DNA of 64,000 nucleotides from Echinicola pacifica DSM 19836 (GTDB lineage Bacteria; Bacteroidota; Bacteroidia; Cytophagales; Cyclobacteriaceae): assembly GCF_000373245.1 (NCBI RefSeq), contig NZ_KB890759.1:114852-178851 (forward strand), written 5' to 3'. A program made the translations under genes and the position numbers. The stretch's first letter is position 1. The number at the start of each line of letters is the position of its first letter. Of the stretch, positions 8,389 to 17,867 are shown in pieces. The notes beneath the pieces were generated by a model, which worked only from the letters and a program-made list of their open reading frames with translations, searched no databases and was not told where the DNA came from.

Positions 8389-11300
8389 TTATTTCCTGAT
8401 CACCTTAGCCGTAAATTTCTCACCCTGAACGATACACTCTAAAATGTAGGTCCCCGGACTCAACTGACTAAGATCAAGTTTTTCAGGTATGGAGGCAAAC
8501 TCCTCTGAATACTTCACTTGACCATCACTACTGTAGATATTGATCATGGTCAGGCCTTCCACCTTATCCGCAAGGAAAATATTCAACTCTCCATCGGTTG
8601 GATTTGGGAAAACTCTAAATGTTTTCACCATTTTACCTACCAGCAATCCATGTCCATATACTGGCGTAGATTCGCTGATACATCCTGTCGAATTGAGTAC
8701 TTCCAAGGTGTATATACCTTCCCACAAGGCCACAATTGAGGCTTTATTCGCGTTAGGAATTACTCTACCGTTGATTTTCCATTGGTAAGTGCTAGCTTCC
8801 AAATTGGTGCTCAGGTGCTCCAGGTCCTTTCGGATGATTGCTGGAGACGGATTATCCATTATTGCCACCTCTGTACGAAGCGTCTTACCTAGGCCATGTT
8901 CATTATACACGGTCACATAATATTCACCATTCTCTTTGGCGATATAGATAGGTTCTGTGGATCCATCAAACCATAGGTAAGAGCTGTAATCGCCCGGCTC
9001 GAGGATCACATCCGGACCACATAGTTGGCCAGCGACCATTTCATTCGCAAAATCATCAAAGATAATTTCAATCGATTCAGAACGTTCACATCCATTTTCA
9101 AATTTCACCGATACAGTGTACACACCAGGCTCCGTCACCATAATGGATTCGGTGGTCTGACCAGTATTCCAGGTAAAAGATGCTGCACGCAGCTCATGAA
9201 ACAATACATTCTTATTCGCATCCAGGAATTTGGCCTGACCGCTATAAGTATGCACGGTGGTCGTATCAAATATCGTGAAATCGCTTCCTACATTTTGGTA
9301 AACAAAGTTGGCAACATCATTATTATCCACCACACTTTCATTTTTCATGGTAGCATGCAGGTTAAAGACATGAGAATCACCTTTGTTTTCCAAGGTTGGC
9401 GGGCTTTTGAAGGTATAAATAACACTTCCACCTACTGGGATCCCCGCTTCCACGGTTTCTGTTAAGATTTCTCCTGTATTGAAGTACTGCAGATCAAGAA
9501 CTACCGCATTGGTTCCGACTGCGATATTTCCCTTATTCGATACTTTCACAGAAAACACGTCTTCAGATCCGCAGACATCTCTCGGGCTTAGTAGTTCGAT
9601 GGCAATATCTGCCAGGTCTCCTTCTTTTACGCTGATATCATCTAGCTGCATATAAGAATAACCGCCAGCTTTGGCATGTCGGAAACGGAACATCACTTGT
9701 TTGCCGCTATATTCGGTAAGATTAACCACGGCTTTTATCCAATCACGATCTACATAGACGCCATTATTATTCACTTCCCAAACCAATTCCCATTCTCCTC
9801 CGGGGACTTTCACATCCAGCATTAGAGCATTGAGGACATTGGATTGCATCGCATAATAGAATTCCATTGATGCACTATTAGGAAGGGTATAGAAAGAGCT
9901 GATTACTTCTCCATAAAACTTAACCCCTTCCAATTGATTGTATAATAAGGTGGCCGGCTTATCACCTGTGTGATCAGTCTTCGGCATGCTCAGGTTAGGA
10001 TTCTCAAACTGAGTCAATACTTTAAACGGATAGTTCTCCGAGCCTTCATTACTGATCCAGCCCATCGTTCCATATACCGGTCCTTGCTCAAAATCACTGA
10101 AGGTGATCTCTGTAAGCAGTGGTGCCTTGGCTATCACCTCAAAGAAAGCTGAAGCCATATTATCTGTGATATCCACCTCTCCATCTACCAATAAAGTGGC
10201 TTGCAACTCATATTTACCGACTTCTAATTCCGGAATACTTTCAAGGTTTAATATCACATTTTCATTTTGGGCAAGGCTTGTATTTATCTCCTGCGTGATC
10301 GCCTCTCCTATTGCCGTTCCATTCCTGAGGATGGTAAACTCCACTTTTGAGTTGAGCACATCGCCATAACTGTTGTTTTTGGCTAAGAGGAAGAATTGAT
10401 GTGAAGGGGCATCCAGATACACAAACTCTGGGGCCACCAAATCAGTCACGGTAAAATCAAATTTCGTGCTTCTTACCACTATATTATCCACCGCAAATCC
10501 ACTGGCAAACAAGCCATTATCATCATGATGAAAAGCAATCTGCACACAAGACTGGCCTGCATAGGTACTTAGATCCAAGTCATACTCTATCCACGCACTG
10601 ATATACGGTAGGGTCATGATGGTCTCCCACGTTAGTCCGCCATCGGTGCTCACTTTCACATATCCATCAGACAACCTCAAAGCGTCTGCATAAGCGTCAA
10701 AAGCCAAATAAGCTTCAGAATACTTGCTGAGGTCAAAAATCGGGGAAACCAACATATCCTCTGAGGCATCACAGTTGCAGACGTCATCATTACTTGCCAT
10801 AAACTGCGTATGATCGGCTATAAACCATCCTGGTGAACCAAGGGCTTTTCTATCCCCAATCTGCCAGCCGTTAGCCATTTCATTTTCGAAAGTTCTCCAG
10901 CCTTTATAGCCGTCTTCTCCTTCAAAATCCATACTATAAGGAAGCTCTGCTATCTTCAGATCTTCATTTTCCCAGATATCTACATGGAAAATATAGCTAT
11001 TGTTTTCTGGCAAATAATCTTCTACCTCACCAGTAGACCGTACAGAAACTATAATTTCATATTCCCCAGCTGCGTCAAAATTTAATACACCAGGAAGGGT
11101 ATAATGCACCGTGTCCTTAAATCCTTTAAAGTCGAAACTTAAGGTTTCACTAAGCGTGCCCAAGTTCAAGCTATCCGCATAAATTACCTGCGCAGTAACT
11201 TCCAATTCTTCCTTGGAGGTAATAAAATTATTGATAAAACTCAAATTCACTTTACCATTTGCCTGATCTACTGTGCAATTTCCTGCATCAAAATCAGCCG

Positions 11301-14300
11301 CTATTACCTCAATATCCATTGGCGCCTCACGGATAACAATATTATCAACATAGGCACCAATAAAGTTTTCCGGACTATCATCCATCAATACTCTAAAACG
11401 GACCATCCCCACCTTACCAGCAAGCTCCTCCAGGTGGGCTACCAATGGAGGCTCACTCGTGATGGTATGCACGCCTGAAAACCAAGGACCCTCTGCAAGA
11501 TCATTGAAATGTCTGGTGCTATAATAATCTACATTTGTGGCCTTATGCCAGGTCTGGCCTAGGTCATCAGAGTACTCAATGATCAAACCATCATATCCAG
11601 TGGTAAACAACCATAGCATATCAAACTCCATTAGCGGAGAGGCAATATTCGTAAAGTCTAATAAGGGTGACTCCAAAGTGAAGTCAGCATTAGGCAATAT
11701 CAAATTGCTAACACCATAATTGATCGTTCCCCACATATACTTAGAGGGAATTCCCCGGAATTTTGAAGAGAAAGGTTGCCATGTCCATTTCTGGGTAGTG
11801 GCCAAAGAGGACGTGGTCCATCCGCCTGGCGTCCCTTCAAAATTTTCCTCATAGGGAAATTCTGCGATCATTCCGTTATAGATGGCCCCAGAGGTCGTAT
11901 TATTTGATTTCACCGGATCCTTATCATAAGCCACCATACCATTAATGGTGTGCAAGCCTGCAGTGGACAGATCCAATGGGCTATCGAAGGTGATCACCAT
12001 CTCAGACTTACCTATGAAGTCGCTAGTAAGCAAATGCTTGGTCCATAAGGTATCCATCTCCGCCATAGGACTAGTGTAACCCACCGCGATCGTATCTCCG
12101 GAAGGGATAGTTTCACAGCCATTATTGGCAATATTAAAAGAAAGAGAATAATTGGAGGGTAAGGCCTCTCCTTTGGTTTGGGGAAGATTCACCGACACCA
12201 AGGAAAGGTCAAAGGCTGGAACCGCTGGTAATACGGCCAGTTCTGAGATAAAGCCGACGCCTTTGAGGGCAGTGAATTCCTCTATAGGATCAAAATCTAA
12301 ATTCACTTCCACCAAATTCGTGGCCACAGTATGTACAATATATGGAATATCATCCTGAACCGAAATCACAGCTTCGCCACCCACAGGGACATCAACTGGA
12401 AAGACCGTTTTTCCATCATTTGAATAGATCTCTATTAACCTAAACCCGGAACGTAAAACCACTCTCAACTTATAATTCAACACCTCATAGGCCTTAATTT
12501 CCTTAGTCCCAGTGTTTCTAACCGTGATAAAATAAGGCTCAAAACCCGAAAGAGGACCACAGGTGGTCTGAGGCACCTTATAAGAAACTAATTGGATCTG
12601 TCGGTCAGCATAGGCAGGACCCACCCCTACGGCATGCCAGGCATTGGTTATTTGAATATACTCTTCGGAGCCAAGGCCATATAGGTCTTCTGCCACCATG
12701 AGAGTAGCCTGACGCATATCAGCAAAGCTTGAAGCTGGAGAGAGGTATTCGCTTAGGGTTATATAAGCTACTTTCTCCGCTTTTTCGAGGCCTATAGCAG
12801 TGACCGAGTAGCTTTCTTCATTATCATTGACTCCATCACCACCTTCACTAAGAAGGTAAAACCAGAAATTGGAAACCCCGCTATTGATATGGACTCCACC
12901 ATTATCCACATTCGTATTCGCAGGATTGGCCCAATATTTCCCTCCATAGGTATCTGGCTGGCTTTGAGAATTAGGATCACTCATTGATCTTAAGCTTCCA
13001 TAGCGGTACAGCTCATCTCCTAGCAACCATATATCTTCTTTGGAGTCTTTGCCCACATAAAACTCAACGGACACACCAAAAATATCACTAAAGGATTCAT
13101 TTAGGGCGCCAGATTCCCCAGAATAGGTCAGATTGGCGGTGAATTGGGTGACCGCATGGGTAAGTTCGTGCGCGGTGATTCCTAAGCCTACATAGGGAGT
13201 ACCATTGCCATCTCCAAACTGAGCCCAACCGCCCGTCCAAGAAGCATTGGATACATTTTCACCATAATGTGCTAGCCCAAAAACAGTCATTCCCTGGCCA
13301 TCCACACTGTTTCTATTGAATTTTTCTGAATAATAATCCACCGTCTTTTGCATACCCCAGTGGATATCAATCGCTGCTTCGTCATGATTCTCATTGAATA
13401 GATCGTCCCAGTTATTATCCTCATCTACGAAGTCGGTAAGCACTTCATCTACTGGCCAGGTGGCATGGTTCATATTCAGGGTATAGATCGGAACGCCATG
13501 CTTTCCTTGGATAGCTTCCAGTCGAAATCCATCCGAATATTGCTCTGTATTGAAATTTACTGAGCCTGAGTAACGGCTCTTCCCTTTTCCAGGTACCTGA
13601 GCATCCATATGCAAGTTCAATGAAAGTATTACCTCTCCCGAGCTGGCATCTATATAGATGGTTTGGCTGGATTGTGGGCTGATCGCAAGAATATCAAATT
13701 TCCAAGCAAGGTGATATTCTGATAAAGCAGAAGAAAAATTAGGTCCTACGTAGACCAATTCACCTGAGGGCTTTTTACTCAAATCACTGCGTACCAAGGA
13801 AGAAAGCTTTTCACTTTCCCAAACATAAGTATCTGCATTTACAGAAGCCAATGCCCGATCCAGTGCTCGCTCAGCAGTAAGGCTATAACGGTTATTGACC
13901 TCTATATTTTTGGCTATAAATCCAAAGGCTTCTATTTTTTCCTTTCCTTCACGAACTTTATAGATAGCCCCTTCCACAGGAATTGAATGATGCAATTGCT
14001 GATAGGTAGCGAGATTCCTTCCATAATTGGAAGAACTTGACTTCAGCTCCATTCTGTCCTCTTCTGCCAATACAAATGCATCTCTATGCACCTCAAAGAC
14101 ATTTTGTGAACTCAGTTTAGCCGTTTTGGCGAAAGTGTATAATTTGGTTCCCGAGGTGTCCGCTTCATTGATTAGTCGCGAACTGTATCCAAGATTGCCA
14201 GTCGAAAACTTTTGGCTTTCCTGCATCTGTTGCAAAAAAACAGCCCTCTCCTCATCAGAGAATTCTTTTCCTTTAATCTCTGCCTGATCGTCGAATAAAA

Positions 14301-14496
14301 CCGAATCGATTTGGTTAAGGCTTTTCACCACTTCAGCACTCGCTTTTTTGCTGTATTCCTCTTCTGGTCCCTTCACAGCAGTGGCAGCATTGCCATTCTG
14401 CTTAGTCTCAAATGGAGATTGGGCCATACTTAGGGAACAAACAAAAAACACTGGCAAAAGCAGTACTAATCGTGCTCTGGAGTATTTGTGTTTCAT
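8389..14496 (-). CDS. Secreted M4 (thermolysin-like) metallopeptidase with T9SS sorting domain
   Basis: A 2035-residue secreted zinc peptidase. A signal peptide (about 1-25) is followed by a propeptide with FTP/PepSY-like features (about 60-290). The M4 catalytic domain has HELTH at 443-447, the third zinc ligand Glu467 in NESFSD (20 residues on, as in thermolysin) and the catalytic His536 in GGVHINSG, so it should be active. Downstream are CARDB-like Ig segments and three segments that each open with a DFEG- or NFEG-type motif (near 877, 1184 and 1464) and contain WSDDLGQTW-like or STDGGLTWE blocks typical of MAM/jelly-roll adhesive domains. The last 75 residues, from FRVFPNPTDG, form a type A T9SS sorting domain ending in KVIRK, implying export through the outer membrane and surface anchoring or release. 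Thermolysin itself is about 550 residues; the extra length is adhesive modules. Confidence 0.92.
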   Translation of the reverse strand: MKHKYSRARLVLLLPVFFVCSLSMAQSPFETKQNGNAATAVKGPEEEYSKKASAEVVKSLNQIDSVLFDDQAEIKGKEFSDEERAVFLQQMQESQKFSTGNLGYSSRLINEADTSGTKLYTFAKTAKLSSQNVFEVHRDAFVLAEEDRMELKSSSSNYGRNLATYQQLHHSIPVEGAIYKVREGKEKIEAFGFIAKNIEVNNRYSLTAERALDRALASVNADTYVWESEKLSSLVRSDLSKKPSGELVYVGPNFSSALSEYHLAWKFDILAISPQSSQTIYIDASSGEVILSLNLHMDAQVPGKGKSRYSGSVNFNTEQYSDGFRLEAIQGKHGVPIYTLNMNHATWPVDEVLTDFVDEDNNWDDLFNENHDEAAIDIHWGMQKTVDYYSEKFNRNSVDGQGMTVFGLAHYGENVSNASWTGGWAQFGDGNGTPYVGLGITAHELTHAVTQFTANLTYSGESGALNESFSDIFGVSVEFYVGKDSKEDIWLLGDELYRYGSLRSMSDPNSQSQPDTYGGKYWANPANTNVDNGGVHINSGVSNFWFYLLSEGGDGVNDNEESYSVTAIGLEKAEKVAYITLSEYLSPASSFADMRQATLMVAEDLYGLGSEEYIQITNAWHAVGVGPAYADRQIQLVSYKVPQTTCGPLSGFEPYFITVRNTGTKEIKAYEVLNYKLRVVLRSGFRLIEIYSNDGKTVFPVDVPVGGEAVISVQDDIPYIVHTVATNLVEVNLDFDPIEEFTALKGVGFISELAVLPAVPAFDLSLVSVNLPQTKGEALPSNYSLSFNIANNGCETIPSGDTIAVGYTSPMAEMDTLWTKHLLTSDFIGKSEMVITFDSPLDLSTAGLHTINGMVAYDKDPVKSNNTTSGAIYNGMIAEFPYEENFEGTPGGWTTSSLATTQKWTWQPFSSKFRGIPSKYMWGTINYGVSNLILPNADFTLESPLLDFTNIASPLMEFDMLWLFTTGYDGLIIEYSDDLGQTWHKATNVDYYSTRHFNDLAEGPWFSGVHTITSEPPLVAHLEELAGKVGMVRFRVLMDDSPENFIGAYVDNIVIREAPMDIEVIAADFDAGNCTVDQANGKVNLSFINNFITSKEELEVTAQVIYADSLNLGTLSETLSFDFKGFKDTVHYTLPGVLNFDAAGEYEIIVSVRSTGEVEDYLPENNSYIFHVDIWENEDLKIAELPYSMDFEGEDGYKGWRTFENEMANGWQIGDRKALGSPGWFIADHTQFMASNDDVCNCDASEDMLVSPIFDLSKYSEAYLAFDAYADALRLSDGYVKVSTDGGLTWETIMTLPYISAWIEYDLDLSTYAGQSCVQIAFHHDDNGLFASGFAVDNIVVRSTKFDFTVTDLVAPEFVYLDAPSHQFFLLAKNNSYGDVLNSKVEFTILRNGTAIGEAITQEINTSLAQNENVILNLESIPELEVGKYELQATLLVDGEVDITDNMASAFFEVIAKAPLLTEITFSDFEQGPVYGTMGWISNEGSENYPFKVLTQFENPNLSMPKTDHTGDKPATLLYNQLEGVKFYGEVISSFYTLPNSASMEFYYAMQSNVLNALMLDVKVPGGEWELVWEVNNNGVYVDRDWIKAVVNLTEYSGKQVMFRFRHAKAGGYSYMQLDDISVKEGDLADIAIELLSPRDVCGSEDVFSVKVSNKGNIAVGTNAVVLDLQYFNTGEILTETVEAGIPVGGSVIYTFKSPPTLENKGDSHVFNLHATMKNESVVDNNDVANFVYQNVGSDFTIFDTTTVHTYSGQAKFLDANKNVLFHELRAASFTWNTGQTTESIMVTEPGVYTVSVKFENGCERSESIEIIFDDFANEMVAGQLCGPDVILEPGDYSSYLWFDGSTEPIYIAKENGEYYVTVYNEHGLGKTLRTEVAIMDNPSPAIIRKDLEHLSTNLEASTYQWKINGRVIPNANKASIVALWEGIYTLEVLNSTGCISESTPVYGHGLLVGKMVKTFRVFPNPTDGELNIFLADKVEGLTMINIYSSDGQVKYSEEFASIPEKLDLSQLSPGTYILECIVQGEKFTAKVIRK

Positions 14497-15123
14497 ACTG
14501 TAACTGGTTTAATTTGAATACTTTATTAAAATGTGAGGAAACATTGCTGCTGCCCCTTGGGTCAAATAAGGTTTGTGATGGGTACTTATGAATTCTACCT
14601 AATTTCTATTCTCAACCGTAGTCCTAAATAACTACCTAAACATGGTGTCATGATATCCATATTTTTCTCTAAATAACAGAGTACCATCACAGGGATATAG
14701 ACTTCCCTGAACCTGGCCATGAAACCATATATCTTCGTCAAACTCTTTTAATGCTTTGCTACTATTTTCAATCTGGATGAGTGCTTTTCATTTTTTGTCA
14801 ATTCGTAATTTCCCAGAAATATCCAAAGACAAAGGAGTACACTTTGCCTTCTGAATTTCTACTCATCAAACTCAGCAGTTGGTATAAATAATTAGTGTGA
14901 TTATTTTTCGTTTCAGCTTAAATCATTGCTTGGCTTAAAGAATATAAAAAGCAGCAAATAGATTATGAAACTCTCATTTTCCTATAATGAACATTAAATT
15001 ACCTTGGAAAAATGGAGTAGAAAAAAAAAGGACTACCGTAAAAACACTAAGTGGTAAAAAGTGACCACTCACCTAGCACTCAAAAAACAATAAGGTATAG
15101 ACTATCAGTGTTTTAATTAAATA
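14497..15123. other. Gene-free stretch between the M4 peptidase and the TPR-HTH regulator
   Basis: About 630 AT-rich bases with stops in all frames, containing the promoter region of the peptidase on the minus strand and the 3' flank of the regulator. I see no clear hairpin terminator, RNA gene or tandem repeat. Its length leaves room for a long regulated leader for the peptidase. Confidence 0.4.
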
Positions 15124-16788
15124 TTATTCAATAGGGCTATCTGCTGAAAAAGTATTCAAATAAGTGGAAATATTAAGCCTCTCATGTGTGATTTCCAGCT
15201 TTTTTCTCAACCGAGTGCGAGCATTCTCTACGGACTTGAAAGATTGACCCGTAATTTGTGAAATTTCCTTGGTACTTAGGTCCAAAGAAAGCAGGGCACA
15301 AAGCCTCCTGTCCTTGGGGCTCAGGTTTGGGTGTTGCTTATTTAGGTTTTCATAAAAAGACTGATGCACCTGCTCAAAACTAATTTCAAATTCCTTCCAA
15401 ATCTGAGTGTTTTCATTTTTCTGCAGACGCCGTTGAATATAATCGATAGCCTCCTGAGTTTCCCTTTTACCAGAATTCAGCTTTAATTCCTTCAGGTCAT
15501 CGCTGATTCCATTGATGATATCGGCCCGATGAATTTCGGTCATAGCCTTGCCCACCAACATCTTATTTTTGGCATCTAGGCTTTGTTTTAGATCTTCCTG
15601 CTTTCTATTAAGGATTTCTCTCTCCAATTGATTTTTGATGCTGCTATTCCTATACCTAATCAGCAAGATCGTCAGGATTAGTATTCCTATAACCAGTAAA
15701 AGCCCCACTACATATAGTTGTGATTTCCTTTTATCTTCACTCAACTCCTCTATTTTCTCCCGGCTCTTATAATCTTGTTCGAGTCTCAATCGCTCCAGAT
15801 TGACGGCCTTTTCTTCTACGTTGAGACTATCTCTGATGCCATCATATAATTGGAAATATCGCGCTGCTAAGGGGTAATCTTCCTGTCCTAAATAAGCGTG
15901 GTAAAGAATCTGGCTAAATCGCTGCCCAGTAAAATTATACAGATCTTCTTTGATAAGCCCTATTCCCTTGAGACCATTAGCTATTGCAGCCTCCAGATTA
16001 TCATTTCCAAGGTGATATTCCGCTAAAGACTGAAACACAAAAGTTTTTAGTGAGGTGTCAAGTTCCTCGTCCAGTAGAGAGCTGGCTTTCTGAAAATACA
16101 TCGTGGCCATGGTAGAATCACCCTTGAGACCATAAGCTCTTCCAAAATTGGTATATACATAGATATCCAGGTCTTTCCGCTTTATATATTGCAGGATATC
16201 GAGAGCTTTGCCAAAATAATACAAAGAAGAATCCACATTTTCCTTTAAGTAAAGCGTGCCCATATTATTCAACACCTTCACCTGATTGATGGTATCCTTA
16301 TTGTTTACCTGATTTTGATAGACATGCTCAAAAAACTGAAGGCTATTTTCAGGGTTATTCCCTTGGGCATAGATGATAGCAAGGTTATTTTCTATTTTAG
16401 CTACCTCCAATACCTTATCATGGGAATTATAGATTTCATAGGCTTTGAGATAATAATCGAGAGCAATATCCAAGGCATCTTTAGAATGATATATTTTGGC
16501 AGCTCCCATATATACCTTAGCAAGGTTGAGCTCCTCATCGGGAGTTTTGCGCGCCTCTTTCTCCGCCAAGTCCAGGTACCAGATGGTACGATCCCAGTCG
16601 GTATGCATAATTCTGGAGGCAATCTCTAAACTTAAAGCGATTCGCTCCTCTCTTCCCTCGGTGAGGTTAAGGCTATCAATTAGTTTGTCCGGAGAGGTCT
16701 GGGAATAAACAAGGCCAATATTGCTCAAAAAAATCCATGCAAATACCCACGCTTTCCTACTTTTTACCATAATTGTCTTCTTTCCCAA
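15124..16788 (-). CDS. Membrane-anchored TPR protein with C-terminal LuxR-type HTH
   Basis: A 554-residue protein of a Bacteroidota-specific regulator layout. It has a signal sequence (about 1-29), tetratricopeptide repeats over about 60-330 (for example VAKIENNLAIIYAQGNNPENSLQFFEHV), one transmembrane helix near 358-378 (YVVGLLLVIGILILTILLIRY), a cytoplasmic coiled segment rich in Lys and Glu, and an HTH near the C-terminus (SPKDRRLCALLSLDLSTKEIS followed by SVENARTRLRKKL). The TPRs would sit in the periplasm and the DNA-binding domain in the cytoplasm, so it may sense an envelope signal directly. No kinase or receiver domain is present. It lies upstream of the M4 peptidase gene on the same strand, so it may control that gene, though this is only positional. 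Confidence 0.85.
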   Translation of the reverse strand: MGKKTIMVKSRKAWVFAWIFLSNIGLVYSQTSPDKLIDSLNLTEGREERIALSLEIASRIMHTDWDRTIWYLDLAEKEARKTPDEELNLAKVYMGAAKIYHSKDALDIALDYYLKAYEIYNSHDKVLEVAKIENNLAIIYAQGNNPENSLQFFEHVYQNQVNNKDTINQVKVLNNMGTLYLKENVDSSLYYFGKALDILQYIKRKDLDIYVYTNFGRAYGLKGDSTMATMYFQKASSLLDEELDTSLKTFVFQSLAEYHLGNDNLEAAIANGLKGIGLIKEDLYNFTGQRFSQILYHAYLGQEDYPLAARYFQLYDGIRDSLNVEEKAVNLERLRLEQDYKSREKIEELSEDKRKSQLYVVGLLLVIGILILTILLIRYRNSSIKNQLEREILNRKQEDLKQSLDAKNKMLVGKAMTEIHRADIINGISDDLKELKLNSGKRETQEAIDYIQRRLQKNENTQIWKEFEISFEQVHQSFYENLNKQHPNLSPKDRRLCALLSLDLSTKEISQITGQSFKSVENARTRLRKKLEITHERLNISTYLNTFSADSPIE

Positions 16789-17053
16789 GTTTGTAAATAT
16801 AACAAATTGAAATATATGCTTTGCAATAGCAGAGATTCAGCTCCTTTTATATTCCTATGATTATTTAGAAAAAAATAAAAAAAATGGAGTAGAGCCTGTT
16901 TTTTTCTCCTGATGGTAAGTAAATATACTCCCCAAAATGGCGAAATAGTAATCTATCGTCGTTATTTCTGCATTGTCACAAAAATAAATTGAAATTTATT
17001 TCACTGAAATTGAGACAGGTAAGGTATAAGGAGGGATTTTTTTTCGCCCATGT
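16789..17053. other. Intergenic region between the TPR-HTH gene and the tRNA promoter
   Basis: Together with the promoter and leader up to 17154 this is about 365 bases without a protein gene. It is AT-rich, with short A and T runs, and should contain the minus-strand promoter of the regulator. No RNA gene or long repeat was seen before the tRNA promoter. Confidence 0.4.
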
Positions 17054-17084
17054 TTTGCATTCATAAAGAGAACTAGTACCTTTG
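17054..17084 (+). promoter_or_regulatory. Bacteroidota sigma-A promoter of the tRNA-Asp genes
   Basis: TTTG at 17054-17057 (-33 box) and TACCTTTG at 17077-17084 (-7 box, TAnnTTTG) are separated by 19 bases, an exact match to the phylum consensus. The expected start is near 17091, about 64 bases before the first tRNA. Confidence 0.85.
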
Positions 17085-17154
17085 CATCACTTCAAACGAG
17101 GAGTTGAGACAAACAAAAAGAAAAAGCACAACGAAAGTTGTTCAAAATAGTAAC

Positions 17155-17228
17155 GGAGTGGTAGTTCAGTTGGTTAGAATGCCTGCCTGTCACGCAGGAG
17201 GTCGCGGGTTCGAGTCCCGTCCATTCCG
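17155..17228 (+). tRNA. tRNA-Asp (GTC), copy 1
   Basis: A 74-base cloverleaf. The acceptor stem GGAGTGG/CCATTCC contains one G.T pair and the discriminator base is G. The D arm includes AGTTGGTTA. The anticodon stem CCTGC/GCAGG holds loop CTGTCAC with anticodon GTC for aspartate. The T arm contains GGGTTCGAGTCCC. CCA is not fully encoded. It is identical to the second copy 104 bases downstream. Confidence 0.97.
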
Positions 17229-17332
17229 CTTAGCTTTTTTGATTTAAAATCTCAAGCATTGTGATTTCCGAATTGGAAGTTGAGTCTCTCAGAATTAGCG
17301 AAAGCTAGTAAATTCTAAAAGACAAAAAAAAT

Positions 17333-17406
17333 GGAGTGGTAGTTCAGTTGGTTAGAATGCCTGCCTGTCACGCAGGAGGTCGCGGGTTCGAGTCCCGTCC
17401 ATTCCG
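17333..17406 (+). tRNA. tRNA-Asp (GTC), copy 2
   Basis: Base-for-base the same 74-base tRNA as the first copy, with anticodon GTC. The 104-base spacer between the copies has no recognisable promoter of its own, so both are probably cut from one transcript that ends at the hairpin just downstream. Confidence 0.97.
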
Positions 17407-17410
17407 CATA

Positions 17411-17439
17411 AAGCCTTACAAATTTTGTAAGGCTTTTTT
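17411..17439 (+). terminator. Terminator of the tRNA-Asp transcript
   Basis: An 11-base perfect inverted repeat AAGCCTTACAA/TTGTAAGGCTT with a 3-base loop and a T-run, starting five bases after the second tRNA. Confidence 0.92.
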
Positions 17440-17867
17440 GTTTTTATAGCTTTGGCCCCAAAGTAAGACCTACGAATTTCAATAGACTGATTAATATGAT
17501 TCGATGAATCAACCTATGCCGTCTTCCACTAGGTTTTAATACTAATGATTCATTATTTCCTAAGCCAAGCTAACTTGGAAATTGGATAGCTGCGAATAAA
17601 CCCTAATAGGGATAGCCTGCCAGTTTGGACTTAATCCAGCGTAACGCGGTCAATTTCCAGACTTCCCTCCTCCCAAAACTCAATTTTATAATCAGCATAT
17701 AACTCAGATATACTAAATCCAATTCTTAACAATTATTCAGTTGGTAATAAAAACCATAATTGCTTATTAAAAAAGTAATTATATCTAGTCATTTTTATGA
17801 ACTTAGTAGAAAAAATGGGTGTTGGAATTATTTATAAGAAGAATTGAGAAAGAGTAACCATCATTAA
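17440..17867. other. Intergenic region between the tRNAs and the efflux gene
   Basis: About 430 bases, AT-rich, without an ORF of note. It should hold the promoter of the Bcr/CflA gene, but no clean TAnnTTTG box was found. tRNA 3' ends are common integration sites; I saw no integrase and no direct repeat of the tRNA 3' end in this stretch. Confidence 0.4.

Noticed and set aside
12792..12980. 62-codon frame antiparallel or shifted within the M4 peptidase region
   Set aside because: It lies wholly inside the peptidase coding sequence on the same strand in another frame and has no independent support.
17155..17440. Integrated element at the tRNA-Asp genes
   Set aside because: No integrase gene or repeated tRNA 3' fragment other than the second complete tRNA copy was found.
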